This document shows positions 8,422-16,905 of a DNA stretch of 52,031 nucleotides, one piece after another (the first letter of the stretch is position 1; each line of letters starts with the position of its first letter). Both the position numbers and the translations under genes were made by a program. Below the pieces are notes generated by a model. That model had not been told where the DNA came from, searched no databases, and worked only from the letters and a program-made list of their open reading frames with translations. This DNA is from Bacteroidaceae bacterium. Its GTDB lineage: Bacteria > Bacteroidota > Bacteroidia > Bacteroidales > Bacteroidaceae. The stretch covers positions 1 to 52,031 of the forward strand of contig JAKSIZ010000010.1 in assembly GCA_024398515.1 (NCBI GenBank). Reading direction: 5' to 3'.

Positions 8422-9612
8422 CTACATTCTTTCTTCATCCCCGGAGAGTGCTGCCAGTGTCTCACGAAACATGTGCTTCATGTCGTTATCGAACTTTATG
8501 CCCAAGTCCTCGGCATATCGTTCGGCTATAGCGATGGGATCCTCCGTCTTAAACTCCTCCACGGACATCACCTTTGCCTCTCTGCAATTCTTTTTCAGTC
8601 TCCGTGAATTGATTACGCAGAACCTGCATCTCTTCTCCTCGCAAATCATGAGTGCTTCTGCATTTGCTTCTACAGGAAGGAAATCGTCAACCTCCACATT
8701 CAGTCGGATATATGCCTCGATGTCGTTGGGATAGTTCTCAAGCAACTCCTTGGCATACTCCCATGTTGCAACCCCTTTTGTCGGAAGAGTCACCAGAGGG
8801 CGATAGGGTTTTATCTCAATCTCCTCAACCATAGGCTTCCCTCCATGTTCGGCAATCTCGACAATAGAGACAGAATGCTTGTAGTTCTCGTCGAACGAAA
8901 CAGGAATAGGCGTTCCGCAATATCTAACGTTGTGCCTACCCGAATGTATGAATTGCCCATGGTGAATATGGCCGAGCGCCAGATAGTCATATCCTGTACC
9001 CATATCGTCGAGGTCGTACGAGTCAATACCCCCTACCGTGTAGTCGTCAGCCGTGCCACAGCCCTGTCTGACTACATTCTCATGCCCTGCAAAGTCGCAA
9101 CCCCTAACAGTGGTGTGAGCCGTCATCACAACAGGGAGGTTATCGGCATTCTTTTCTTCTACAATGTCGAGCAGCTCCTGAAACAACCCCCTCGGCAAAT
9201 TCCTCTCGTTGACGTAAGGTACGGCAACGACATACCCCTTTCCTGGTATCTCAACTATCATCTCATCCTTCTGGCTGGCATCTATACTGCCAACCGTATA
9301 AACCTTCATAGCCTTCCATGGAGTGCGGAATATGTCGTGCTTCGTACCGCTGTCATGGTTACCGGCAGTGACAACCATCGTCATTTCAGGATTAGCATTG
9401 TGAATCTCCACCAAGGCATTAGTAAACATCGTCTGCACGGTAGCCGAAGGCTGAGGAGAATGATATACATCGCCGCATAGCAGAAACACGTCGGGCTTAT
9501 GCGCCTTCACTATTTTCACCATCTCAATCATCATCGCCATCTGCTCCTCCGTGCGGTCGTAGTTGTAAAGGGTCTGTCCTAAATGCCAGTCGCTTGTATG
9601 CAGTATCTTCAT
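8422..9612 (-). CDS. sbcD: Exonuclease subunit SbcD (Mre11-like nuclease)
   Basis: A 396-aa metallophosphoesterase nuclease, the catalytic partner of SbcC. Metal ligands are clear: D8 and H10 in HTSDWHLG, D48 in LCGDVYH, N85-H86-D87 in AGNHDSG, and the late LGHIHHG motif. A C-terminal capping domain follows. It is the first gene of the sbcDC operon. A TATTTTTG -7 box (complement of 9699-9706), with CAAA 22 bp further on, may be its promoter. It marks the left border of the accessory island. Confidence 0.95.
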   Translation of the reverse strand: MKILHTSDWHLGQTLYNYDRTEEQMAMMIEMVKIVKAHKPDVFLLCGDVYHSPQPSATVQTMFTNALVEIHNANPEMTMVVTAGNHDSGTKHDIFRTPWKAMKVYTVGSIDASQKDEMIVEIPGKGYVVAVPYVNERNLPRGLFQELLDIVEEKNADNLPVVMTAHTTVRGCDFAGHENVVRQGCGTADDYTVGGIDSYDLDDMGTGYDYLALGHIHHGQFIHSGRHNVRYCGTPIPVSFDENYKHSVSIVEIAEHGGKPMVEEIEIKPYRPLVTLPTKGVATWEYAKELLENYPNDIEAYIRLNVEVDDFLPVEANAEALMICEEKRCRFCVINSRRLKKNCREAKVMSVEEFKTEDPIAIAERYAEDLGIKFDNDMKHMFRETLAALSGDEERM

Positions 9613-9905
9613 AGAGATATACTTTTAAGGATTAGTCTTTTTTGCGCAAAGGCAGGATATGTTAGTCATGATAATACGAACGTCTGCCGTTTGCACCACA
9701 AAAATACTCATAATTCTTGAGAAAAGTGCAAAAAACGTAATAAAAGCGATGAGTTATGATAGAAATTTATGTATTTTGACTCGGTTTTCAATTATTTCCA
9801 TTATTTTTGCACTCAATAATTGTTAATATTTATATATTGGCATAGAAATGTCAATTTACAGGAAAAGTAAATACGATTTAAGACTCGTGTACATGATTTT
9901 ATACT
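9613..9905. other. Intergenic junction between sbcD and the accessory island
   Basis: AT-rich and without a complete gene. It contains the likely minus-strand sbcD promoter (9699-9706). It also has a plus-strand TATTTTTG at 9802-9809 followed by an ATG at 9848 that opens a short frame (MSIYRKSKYDLRLVYMI). That frame runs into the tail of the minus-strand gene at 9906 and could be the stump of a cut gene. Confidence 0.45.
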
Positions 9906-11098
9906 TTAATAATCGCCTTTATTCCAGTCTATATCATCGTATTTATTATTGCCTTCTGGATATGAGTCATAATCACTTTCCGTGGTAATCTCGATGTTGA
10001 AGTCCCTTACCCATAGCAAGTCATAGATAGAAAAGTCCATGTCAGTAAATAAGGTATGGAACGGATATACTAGATGCATGTCCTTCGTCATCTCCTTATC
10101 AAGCATTTCATTCCAGTTGTCAAGTGCATCGTTTAGATAAAGCATCTGATTTACGGATTCAGGCTTTTCATTATTGCTAATGGAAAAACTACATGCACCA
10201 TTGTAGTACAGAGGCATGAACTCGTCGTAAGAGCCATTGAGAATATTCCAGATTTTCTTTGCCCTCATGGTCTGCACAGGATGTATCGAAGAGTATTTGT
10301 AACCGAGGAAACATTTACCTGTGGTTTCTATATCGCACTCTATTCCGCAGTTGATACTCGCATTGTGCAGTTCAATGACACGCTTCCGCATTTCTGTGGC
10401 ATGCGCTATGAAGGCTTCATTGAAGTCTGAGAGCAATGACTTATAGTTTTCGTCCATGACGAATTTTGAGTCAAGAATGCTTTTCCTGACTGATAGCAGA
10501 TGTTTGACTGATTCGATATAAGCGTTATTTGAGCGCCAGCACCATGTGTTATTTTCTTTTCAATTAAATACGCCATACTCTCCATAATAGCTCTATTTCC
10601 AAATTGTTGCTTTATACCATTTTGCCCCTTTATGTATACCTCGGTTAAAGCATTTACGTATGGATTGGGATCTTTTACTTTAATTTTTTTCTCTACGATT
10701 TTTAATGGGAAGAAATTATCCAACTGTTCAAGGCTTCCTATACCAACACTATTTACTATTTTGTTAAGCTCTATATTACCATAGTTGCCAGGAATAACCA
10801 TAGGAACTGTAAATTCATTATTATTTTGAGGAGCTACATTATAAACTATATTTACGGCTGCATGGATATATTCGCTATAGACGTAGGCGTTATTTAAGCC
10901 TGCATAAGTAGAAATATCTTGGAGAAAATGAATATACTCATGAATAAATACAGAAATATCTTGCTCTTTCATTGGCAGATTTAGCATTGCACTGAATCCA
11001 TGCCAAAAAGGAAAAGAAACCTCTGTATAAATAAATGCTGGCAGATAACTTCCTAAGTCCTTATTTAATTTTACAGCTCTATAGAAATTCTGTGTCAT
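9906..11098 (-). pseudogene. HEXXH (zincin-like) protein, frameshifted
   Basis: Two overlapping frames form one gene. The first part (10406-11098) starts MTQNFYRAVK and has the metalloprotease motif H53-E-Y-I-H57 in a helix (SVFIHEYIHFLQ), typical of zinc metallopeptidases. The second part (9906-10457) continues in the -1 frame. That frame is open well upstream of its first ATG, reading SNNAYIESVKHLL before MDENYKSLL. The switch fits an A-rich tract (GAAAAGAAAATAAC on the minus strand) near 10555. No membrane segment or signal peptide is evident. The gene starts inside the end of the HNH-like gene (4-bp overlap), so the two were translationally coupled. The shift may be a mutation, a sequencing error or, less likely, recoding. 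Function unknown. Confidence 0.6.
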
Positions 11099-12240
11099 TG
11101 TCGAATTATTCCATGTTTTTTTAATACGGATTCGATTGCTATAGCAATGCTATGTACAGTTTCACGCTCAGCTAATTTTGTCTCTTCTGAAAATATCTCT
11201 AAAATTATTTCCTTCATTATAGACTCTGTTAGTTGAATAGGAATGTTCAACTGCTTCCAGAGCATGGAAATAACCTTGTCATAGTGCTTTATCTTAATAT
11301 TTACGGCATATTTAATAAAAGCACTCTTAACAGACTCCATAGCTTCTCTATTAATGATCAATTTATTTTCCGTTTCTTCGTTACCAGTATTAAAATCAGT
11401 ATTTTTTATGACATCACTAATTACATCGAACATATAGTTGTCCGGTAGATTATTAGTTGTTCCCATATAAACTATCACTATAAAATCTGATATAATAAAA
11501 GTGAGTACGTTGTTCTTGTAATTACAGTATTGGAATCCTTTTTGAGTATCCTTGCAATAATTTGGACAATATAGTAATTTGTACTTAAATATATCTGGAT
11601 TTGGTTTGTTTCGTTCGTTGAGCTGACCATTATTGTCAAGGTATGATAGCAGCATTTTATGTAGTGCTTTTGATGTTGATTCGTCAAGCTGGAATCCGAA
11701 ATTCTTACGACAAGAATTCATTCTCCATATAACAGAAATCCAGAAATAATAAGCTATGGTACCATCAATTCCTTTGTCTTGTTTAAACGCATCAGCATAT
11801 GGGGATTCTAATAGATCAGCTAAAAGCCTTTCACATGTAGGACAAAACACATAATCTCTTGCGTCTGGATTATTTTTTAATTCCTCAATACGCTTCTCGT
11901 CATTAAGGCTGTCCTCATTAAATATTTCATCGTATTTAGTGCTTGGAATGGCTCCAACGTATGTTGATCTGCCTATATCGGTAATTGATATTTGCAAATC
12001 TCTTCCCCTCTTACCAGAATTATCATAACTATCATACATTGACACCAAGAAATTCGGCACAATGTGTGAATTGGTTTTTGACGCATCCGCTTTACCACAT
12101 ATCAAGCATGGACCATGTTCATAGTGAATATCAATAGATGTGTTTTCTTCTTTCCTTTTCTTCTTTTTTGTCTTAGCCCTATATGTTTTAGCATGCGCTT
12201 TCTTGAGCATATGCAATCTTCGAATTGCAGGATTTATCAT
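11095..12240 (-). CDS. HNH-like zinc-finger protein, unknown function
   Basis: A 381-aa protein with a very basic N-terminus (lysine/arginine-rich to residue 31) that suggests nucleic-acid binding. C45-L-I-C48 followed by S58-H-I-V-P62 resembles the CxxC...SHxxP pattern of HNH/treble-clef nuclease-like proteins. A second pair, C133-P-T-C136, could complete a zinc site. The remainder is mostly helical with no motif I know. It is cytoplasmic. It is the first gene of a pair with the HEXXH gene (4-bp overlap), AT-rich, inside the island beside an abortive-infection module. A defence role is inference from context only. I saw no convincing promoter in the 166 bp upstream. Confidence 0.65.
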   Translation of the reverse strand: MINPAIRRLHMLKKAHAKTYRAKTKKKKRKEENTSIDIHYEHGPCLICGKADASKTNSHIVPNFLVSMYDSYDNSGKRGRDLQISITDIGRSTYVGAIPSTKYDEIFNEDSLNDEKRIEELKNNPDARDYVFCPTCERLLADLLESPYADAFKQDKGIDGTIAYYFWISVIWRMNSCRKNFGFQLDESTSKALHKMLLSYLDNNGQLNERNKPNPDIFKYKLLYCPNYCKDTQKGFQYCNYKNNVLTFIISDFIVIVYMGTTNNLPDNYMFDVISDVIKNTDFNTGNEETENKLIINREAMESVKSAFIKYAVNIKIKHYDKVISMLWKQLNIPIQLTESIMKEIILEIFSEETKLAERETVHSIAIAIESVLKKHGIIRQ

Positions 12241-12406
12241 AACTATATGAATTTGTTTTCAATTAAACACTGAATAGAATTGCATATCAATTATAGTCTG
12301 TTAATATGTAGAATACCATTGAAGGGTAATAGAGTCTTAATGTAAATAGGGTAATTTGCATATTCCCTAATAGAGCTCCATGCTTAATGTTAATCAGTAC
12401 AATTAA

Positions 12407-13210
12407 CTAATTTGATTTTCTAAATGTACCTCTAGCAAATCCTTCACCAATAAGTGTTTGATTGTCTTTTATTTCAAATAGCAAATCGCTTTTGTCAGTT
12501 CTTATTCTAATAATGTTCTCGTCCACCTCATAGCTTGATGCAAAGGAAAATCCAAAGATGGCATCAACAATTGTTACAGTCCTCTTTCCTCTGAATATTA
12601 ATTTCCTATAGAAAGCACAGTCTCTTGAAACAAATGTTCCTTGAAGGTGTGCGTAGGTTTTGTATTGCTTTCTAACAGAAACAGGTAGACCGACGTATTC
12701 TGATAGATACTTCTTGATGTTGGTTGCTATTTCTCTTTCGTCATCAATGTCGTATTGTTCTTTAACATAAAAGGTAAAAGGAATGTATTTTTCATTCAGA
12801 GATATTGTGTAATCCACATAATTCAATATTGAATCAACCGTGATTGAAACCAATTTGCCATCAATAAATCTGTATGTTTTCTTTTGAATAATAGCTGGTG
12901 TAACTTCCAATAACGAATCAACGATAGAACGCACCCGCTCTTCTGTCTTCACAATACTGTCTAAATCTTGAACCTGCAATATTGATGATTGGCATCCAAA
13001 CGCCTTTAGAGTATCAATAGATGACAGATATTCTTCTTTGTTTAGCGTATCAGTTCCATAGAACATAAAGTTATCAGATAAAATCTGATTGACTTTTTCT
13101 TTTTCAAAGCAATTCTTAGCTTCTATTAAATCCTCGACAATCATCTGTTTGCTTTTCTGACAAGCAGAGAAAATAAATACACATACTAAAATAGGAATAA
13201 ACTTCTTCAT
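12407..13210 (-). CDS. Putative lipoprotein of unknown function
   Basis: A 267-aa protein beginning MKKFIPILVCVFIFSACQKSK: a short basic start, a hydrophobic stretch and the lipobox FSAC, so it is probably lipid-anchored. The mature part is charged and mixed alpha/beta, and I recognise no domain. It lies 59 bp behind the deiminase-like gene on the same strand with no clear promoter between, so both are probably on one transcript. The partner has a membrane anchor, so both products could act at the envelope (inference). Confidence 0.6.
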   Translation of the reverse strand: MKKFIPILVCVFIFSACQKSKQMIVEDLIEAKNCFEKEKVNQILSDNFMFYGTDTLNKEEYLSSIDTLKAFGCQSSILQVQDLDSIVKTEERVRSIVDSLLEVTPAIIQKKTYRFIDGKLVSITVDSILNYVDYTISLNEKYIPFTFYVKEQYDIDDEREIATNIKKYLSEYVGLPVSVRKQYKTYAHLQGTFVSRDCAFYRKLIFRGKRTVTIVDAIFGFSFASSYEVDENIIRIRTDKSDLLFEIKDNQTLIGEGFARGTFRKSN

Positions 13211-13269
13211 ATCAATAACTTCTTTTTATCAATTTTTTGATATATGATGAAAACAAAAAGATGAAAGGC

Positions 13270-14547
13270 TTAACGGACTACCCACGTAGTACAATTCAGC
13301 AAACCACCTTCTATAGCTACTTCGTTATAGTTAATCGTTTCAATGACTTTATCAGGAAAAGCCTTTTGTATAATGTCAACAGCTTCTTTGTCTTCTTCCC
13401 TTCCAAAAACAGGTACAACAATAAGGTTATTCACCTTCAAGTAATTCACATATATACCAATAGCGCTATCGCGATGTTTACTATCCTTGGTGGAAAAGAA
13501 TGGCACATCTATATATTTCAAGTTGTATTTCTCAATAATCTTTCGCCTGTCATCTTGAATGTATTTGTAATCATCAGATAATCTATTCCCAAGAATAGTG
13601 CTCTTATTCACGAATCTAACCATACCATCGGCATGTCCAGTAAAATCTTCGCAGGCTGAATTTAATGCCTTAATAATTATAATCTCACATTCCAACAACT
13701 TGCCTAATTCGTCAATAAGTTCGTTTCTTGTTTTATCAGGGTTTTCAGAGAATATTCTATCAGATAATATTGCTCGACCTTCGCATATAAGGACATTGCC
13801 ACCATCAAGATTGATGTCTGAACTTTGTGCATGGATATTGTTCACTCTGCAAACTTCTTCGACATCCGAGCGAGATTCCTCCCAATCTTTATTTCCCTTA
13901 AGGTAACTAGGATTATATTTGAATTGTATGAATTTCCCAGATTCTGTTTGGACAGGCATATAGTCGCGGCACCAAATATCTTTAGTTCCCTTCAAGAATG
14001 CATATTTGACGCTATGCTTTTCTAAAATACCAATGAGTCTGTTGCAAGCATCAGGATACTTAGTCATTAGCAATTCGGACATATATACTGTTTGCTCTGT
14101 AAAACCCTTAAGAGTATTGTCATTAGTCTCTTTTTCAACTGATGTCACTAAAGTATCTTTATGTAATTCTTCTTTTGTGTGCTGTTTCATATTAGAAGCG
14201 GTAATTGAAGACATGTTATATCCAACTACATCCTTAACTAATGCAGGAGTAGGTTCGATGTCATTTTTATTGCATATATCAAGGAATAGTGTTTCTCTGC
14301 CCAGTTTACCCAATGTAAATCGCTCTATATATTCATCTGTTATTCTCTTATTAATTTCAGGATAATTATTGATTCTTTTAAGGATTATTCTTCGCTCTTT
14401 ATCTGTTAACTTTTTGTCCAATAATTCTTCATACAACTCATTTATTGGCCGCTTCTTAAAAAGTTGTACCAAATCACATTTGAAACCAATAAAGGCAGCA
14501 ATTGTAATAATACTACCGACTATACCAAGGATTGATTCTATATTCAT
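13270..14547 (-). CDS. Membrane-anchored agmatine deiminase/PAD-like protein
   Basis: A 425-aa protein. The ATG at 14547 gives an N-terminal hydrophobic helix (residues 5-22), then a charged helical region (30-150) and a deiminase domain (about 150-425). Residues expected of the agmatine/peptidyl-arginine deiminase fold are present: W192-C-R-D195 (KGTKDIWCRDYMP), DGGN 248-251, GHAD 304-307 and C419 in GGLLNCTTW. A guanidine hydrolase or transferase active site therefore looks intact. Ordinary agmatine deiminases are soluble, about 340-370 aa, and sit with polyamine genes. This one is tethered, has an added N-terminal domain and sits in a defence-like island, so the substrate is unclear. Confidence 0.7.
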   Translation of the reverse strand: MNIESILGIVGSIITIAAFIGFKCDLVQLFKKRPINELYEELLDKKLTDKERRIILKRINNYPEINKRITDEYIERFTLGKLGRETLFLDICNKNDIEPTPALVKDVVGYNMSSITASNMKQHTKEELHKDTLVTSVEKETNDNTLKGFTEQTVYMSELLMTKYPDACNRLIGILEKHSVKYAFLKGTKDIWCRDYMPVQTESGKFIQFKYNPSYLKGNKDWEESRSDVEEVCRVNNIHAQSSDINLDGGNVLICEGRAILSDRIFSENPDKTRNELIDELGKLLECEIIIIKALNSACEDFTGHADGMVRFVNKSTILGNRLSDDYKYIQDDRRKIIEKYNLKYIDVPFFSTKDSKHRDSAIGIYVNYLKVNNLIVVPVFGREEDKEAVDIIQKAFPDKVIETINYNEVAIEGGLLNCTTWVVR

Positions 14548-14611
14548 AATAAAAATGTTTTGTGATGAATAATAATTGACGTTACTTTTATGTAAAACAG
14601 GATTTGTATTA

Positions 14612-15529
14612 TCAATATAGCAAATCATTTAATTTCTCTGCCTCTACTCTTAGTTTTGTCGGGTTTTGTTCGGCCAGTTTCTGTAGGTTGAGAAGTTTCC
14701 ATTTGACAGATGGGAAGTCTTTGAAATGTGCAAACTCATAGTTGTACCATTCTGGCTCGCCATATTCAAAACTAACGAGAAACCGACGGTCTGCATCTGT
14801 TAAGATGTTATTAACGTCAGATATTAGTTTGGTACGTGTTTCTTCAAATTCTTCGTATGAAAAAGGAGTATCGGTCATACCAACAAATTGATTAGCAAGA
14901 GCCTCATGCTGATCAATAAGAGTCGGAGCAAACGATTCATGAATGGGACGGTCACTGCCAAGTAAACAGAAAATGAGACCTTCACGGCAATCCTTCAGCG
15001 GAATTGTCATGTACTTTACATCGAATAGGTCTCGTGGATGTTGACGTGAAAGTGCAGCAGCAACCTTACCTCCATAGAGTAGTGAAATAGGAACAATGTC
15101 AGCGATACAATATACTTGGAACTCATCCTGTGCCTTTTCGCATAATGGAAGATGCATTAACTCACCACCTACGATCCCTCGTTTTGTTTGGTTAACCTCA
15201 ACCTTGACTTGTTTGCCTCGATATTCGCATAGCAATTTACAAGTATCATAGTTTGGAATGATGTGCATACCAGGGAATGCTTTACGTGCTTTCTCGCTAA
15301 TCGATTTCAGATGAAAGTTAATGTCATCAATACTTTTCTTACGGTCAGCTAAGGGAATATAAGTGAGATCAATGTCAACAGAATACCTAGGCAGATTTCT
15401 TAAGAAAAGATTGATTGCCGTTCCTCCGTGTACAGCAAAAACCTTTTCTTCCATAACCAAAGGTAAAAGACGCAACAGAAGGTCAACCTTCTGAGCATAA
15501 ACGCTTGATTGTATATCTTGTTTATTCAT
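14612..15529 (-). CDS. AbiEii-type nucleotidyltransferase toxin
   Basis: A 305-aa protein of the type IV toxin family in which a nucleotidyltransferase inactivates an essential target, giving abortive infection or plasmid stabilisation. The fold signature HGGTAINLFLR...SVDIDL is present, with G35-G36-T37 and acidic residues D52 and D54. The later GGKVAAALSRQHPRDLFDV (K155, R166, D167, D170) matches the conserved second half of AbiEii proteins. Its start overlaps the end of the antitoxin gene by 8 bp, as is typical of this module. It looks intact. Confidence 0.88.
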   Translation of the reverse strand: MNKQDIQSSVYAQKVDLLLRLLPLVMEEKVFAVHGGTAINLFLRNLPRYSVDIDLTYIPLADRKKSIDDINFHLKSISEKARKAFPGMHIIPNYDTCKLLCEYRGKQVKVEVNQTKRGIVGGELMHLPLCEKAQDEFQVYCIADIVPISLLYGGKVAAALSRQHPRDLFDVKYMTIPLKDCREGLIFCLLGSDRPIHESFAPTLIDQHEALANQFVGMTDTPFSYEEFEETRTKLISDVNNILTDADRRFLVSFEYGEPEWYNYEFAHFKDFPSVKWKLLNLQKLAEQNPTKLRVEAEKLNDLLY

Positions 15530-16286
15530 ATTCTGCTAATTCTCTTGCAATTGTGATTTTGTATTTTGAGACATAGACACCACCTTTGCACAATTGTATT
15601 TTAGAAGTGCCAAGGTTTATTCGACCAACATCAATAGCTTGATACCAAGGATAATTAGCCTTTTCTGCCATATATAAAAACATTCTTTTGACAGTCATGT
15701 TATTAGTTGTTTCAAGCAATTGTTGAACTTTGGCTGGGCGAAGTGCCGTTAATTGCTCCATGATGTAATATAAATCCATGAAGCTATATCTATTTGGGGC
15801 CAATAGAAGACATTCCATGAAAGCAAGTTCAGGTGAAGATGCTTGTACGGTATAATTATTTTGCTTTATTGCTTGTTTCTGGATTAGGCCGAAAGCCGAT
15901 GTCGTAAAAAACTCTATTGTCATATCAAACAAATCACTTTTTGCCCATTGAGGCGTTCTTGGCTCATTGCTAGCAACCATAAGTTGGGGTTTCCCCATTG
16001 GTACAAAATGGTAATAACCAGAAAGCTCAAGAGCAGAGTGGGCTGCTACACGATACTGTTTACCAGTTTGCTCCTGGCAACTTGCTAAAGCTGCCAATGC
16101 TGATAGAGAATCTCCACTACGATACATCACCCCTTTAGACAAGGATGTCAGCCAGCCAGATTTACGGTACTGCTTCATCAACTGATCAGAATACCCCTGC
16201 TTCTTTAGTCCCTCGGAAAATAGTATTCCTCCAGGGAGTATATTCATTAGTAATGAGTTGATTTTGCTCTTTGTTTCTATAGCCAT
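15522..16286 (-). CDS. AbiEi-family antitoxin and transcriptional regulator
   Basis: A 254-aa partner of the AbiEii toxin. The N-terminal part (residues 1-60; FSEGLKKQGYSDQLMKQYRKSGWLTSLSKGVMY) is a winged-helix domain of the AbiEi type. The larger C-terminal domain includes VAAHSALELSGYYHFVPMGKPQL. In known systems the antitoxin neutralises without stable toxin binding and represses its own operon. Here an 18-bp palindrome overlaps the -33 box just upstream, consistent with autoregulation. It is the first gene of the two-gene operon. Confidence 0.85.
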   Translation of the reverse strand: MAIETKSKINSLLMNILPGGILFSEGLKKQGYSDQLMKQYRKSGWLTSLSKGVMYRSGDSLSALAALASCQEQTGKQYRVAAHSALELSGYYHFVPMGKPQLMVASNEPRTPQWAKSDLFDMTIEFFTTSAFGLIQKQAIKQNNYTVQASSPELAFMECLLLAPNRYSFMDLYYIMEQLTALRPAKVQQLLETTNNMTVKRMFLYMAEKANYPWYQAIDVGRINLGTSKIQLCKGGVYVSKYKITIARELAEYE

Positions 16287-16315
16287 ATTTTATAATACGT
16301 TGAATATTTCAACCG

Positions 16316-16357
16316 CAAAGATATAATTTTTTTCGGATACAACCAAACATTTGGTTG
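16316..16357 (-). promoter_or_regulatory. AbiE operon promoter with overlapping operator
   Basis: On the minus strand TTTG (complement of 16344-16347) and TATCTTTG (complement of 16316-16323) are 20 bp apart. The palindrome CAACCAAACATTTGGTTG (16340-16357; 8-bp arms, 2-bp centre) covers the -33 box. ATTTCAACC and GGTTGAAAAT form a wider inverted pair around the promoter. A repressor on the palindrome would block transcription. Confidence 0.7.
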
Positions 16358-16462
16358 AAAATAATGCGTTTTTCTATAGTTTTACTTTAGTTTTATGTAA
16401 AAACCTATTAGAATTTGCATAATCAGCAAGCCAAACATAAAAACGTCTGAACTAATTGGCAT

Positions 16463-16500
16463 ATAGATTCGGCAATATGGCTTGTTATTGCCGAATCTAT
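16463..16500. repeat. Perfect 15-bp inverted repeat (hairpin)
   Basis: ATAGATTCGGCAATA (16463-16477) and its exact complement (16486-16500) flank an 8-base loop. It lies 16 bp beyond the stop codon of the recombinase remnant. There is no U-tract, so it may be an element end or a processing or termination stem. Confidence 0.75.
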
Positions 16501-16516
16501 AATGATTATTAGGTTG

Positions 16517-16905
16517 CTATTCCATTTTTACGATAGCCTCAATCATTTTCTTCGAAGACATCTTGGCATAGTTCTGTGTGCTTGACACCTGTCGATGTCC
16601 GAGTAGGGCAGCAATGGTGTAAATGTCAACTCCTTTATCCAGCAACTGCATAGCGAAAGTGTGCCGAAAACAATGGAAGTTGATGTGCTTGCGGATTCTT
16701 GCCTTGCTGACCCAACGACTGACATGAGTTACAAGAATGCTTTCCGTAATCATGGGGAATATCTTTCCTTCTGATTTCGGCTCGCCTAACACTCTGATGG
16801 CTGGAAGAGACAAGGGCAGTTGAATCAATGTACCCGTTTTCTTGATACGGAACCTGATATACGCTTTTCGTCCACGGTCATGATGTATGTTTTCCCACGC
16901 AGAAT
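16517..16905 (-). pseudogene. Tyrosine recombinase (integrase), C-terminal remnant
   Basis: About 130 residues of the catalytic half of a phage/ICE-type integrase. Visible are the beta-hairpin lysine region (KKTGTLIQLPLS), the HxxR box (HCFRHTFAMQLLDKG), GH in LLGHRQVSSTQNYAKM and the nucleophile Tyr in TQNY. The first catalytic Arg and the whole N-terminal DNA-binding part are missing. Homology ends at WENIHHDRG, within a dozen bases of the mnmE stop codon; further upstream the frame is only mnmE read in another frame. It is therefore a broken gene left by an integrated element that recombined at the mnmE 3' end. Confidence 0.85.

Noticed and set aside
10520-10570. Programmed -1 frameshift in the HEXXH gene
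   Set aside because: No canonical X-XXY-YYZ slippery heptamer with downstream structure is evident; mutation or sequencing error is more likely.
9613-16516. Duplicate of the mnmE 3' end as a far attachment site
   Set aside because: I looked for a second copy of the TTCTGCATCGGAAAG-like end along the island and did not see one, so no attL/attR pair is claimed.
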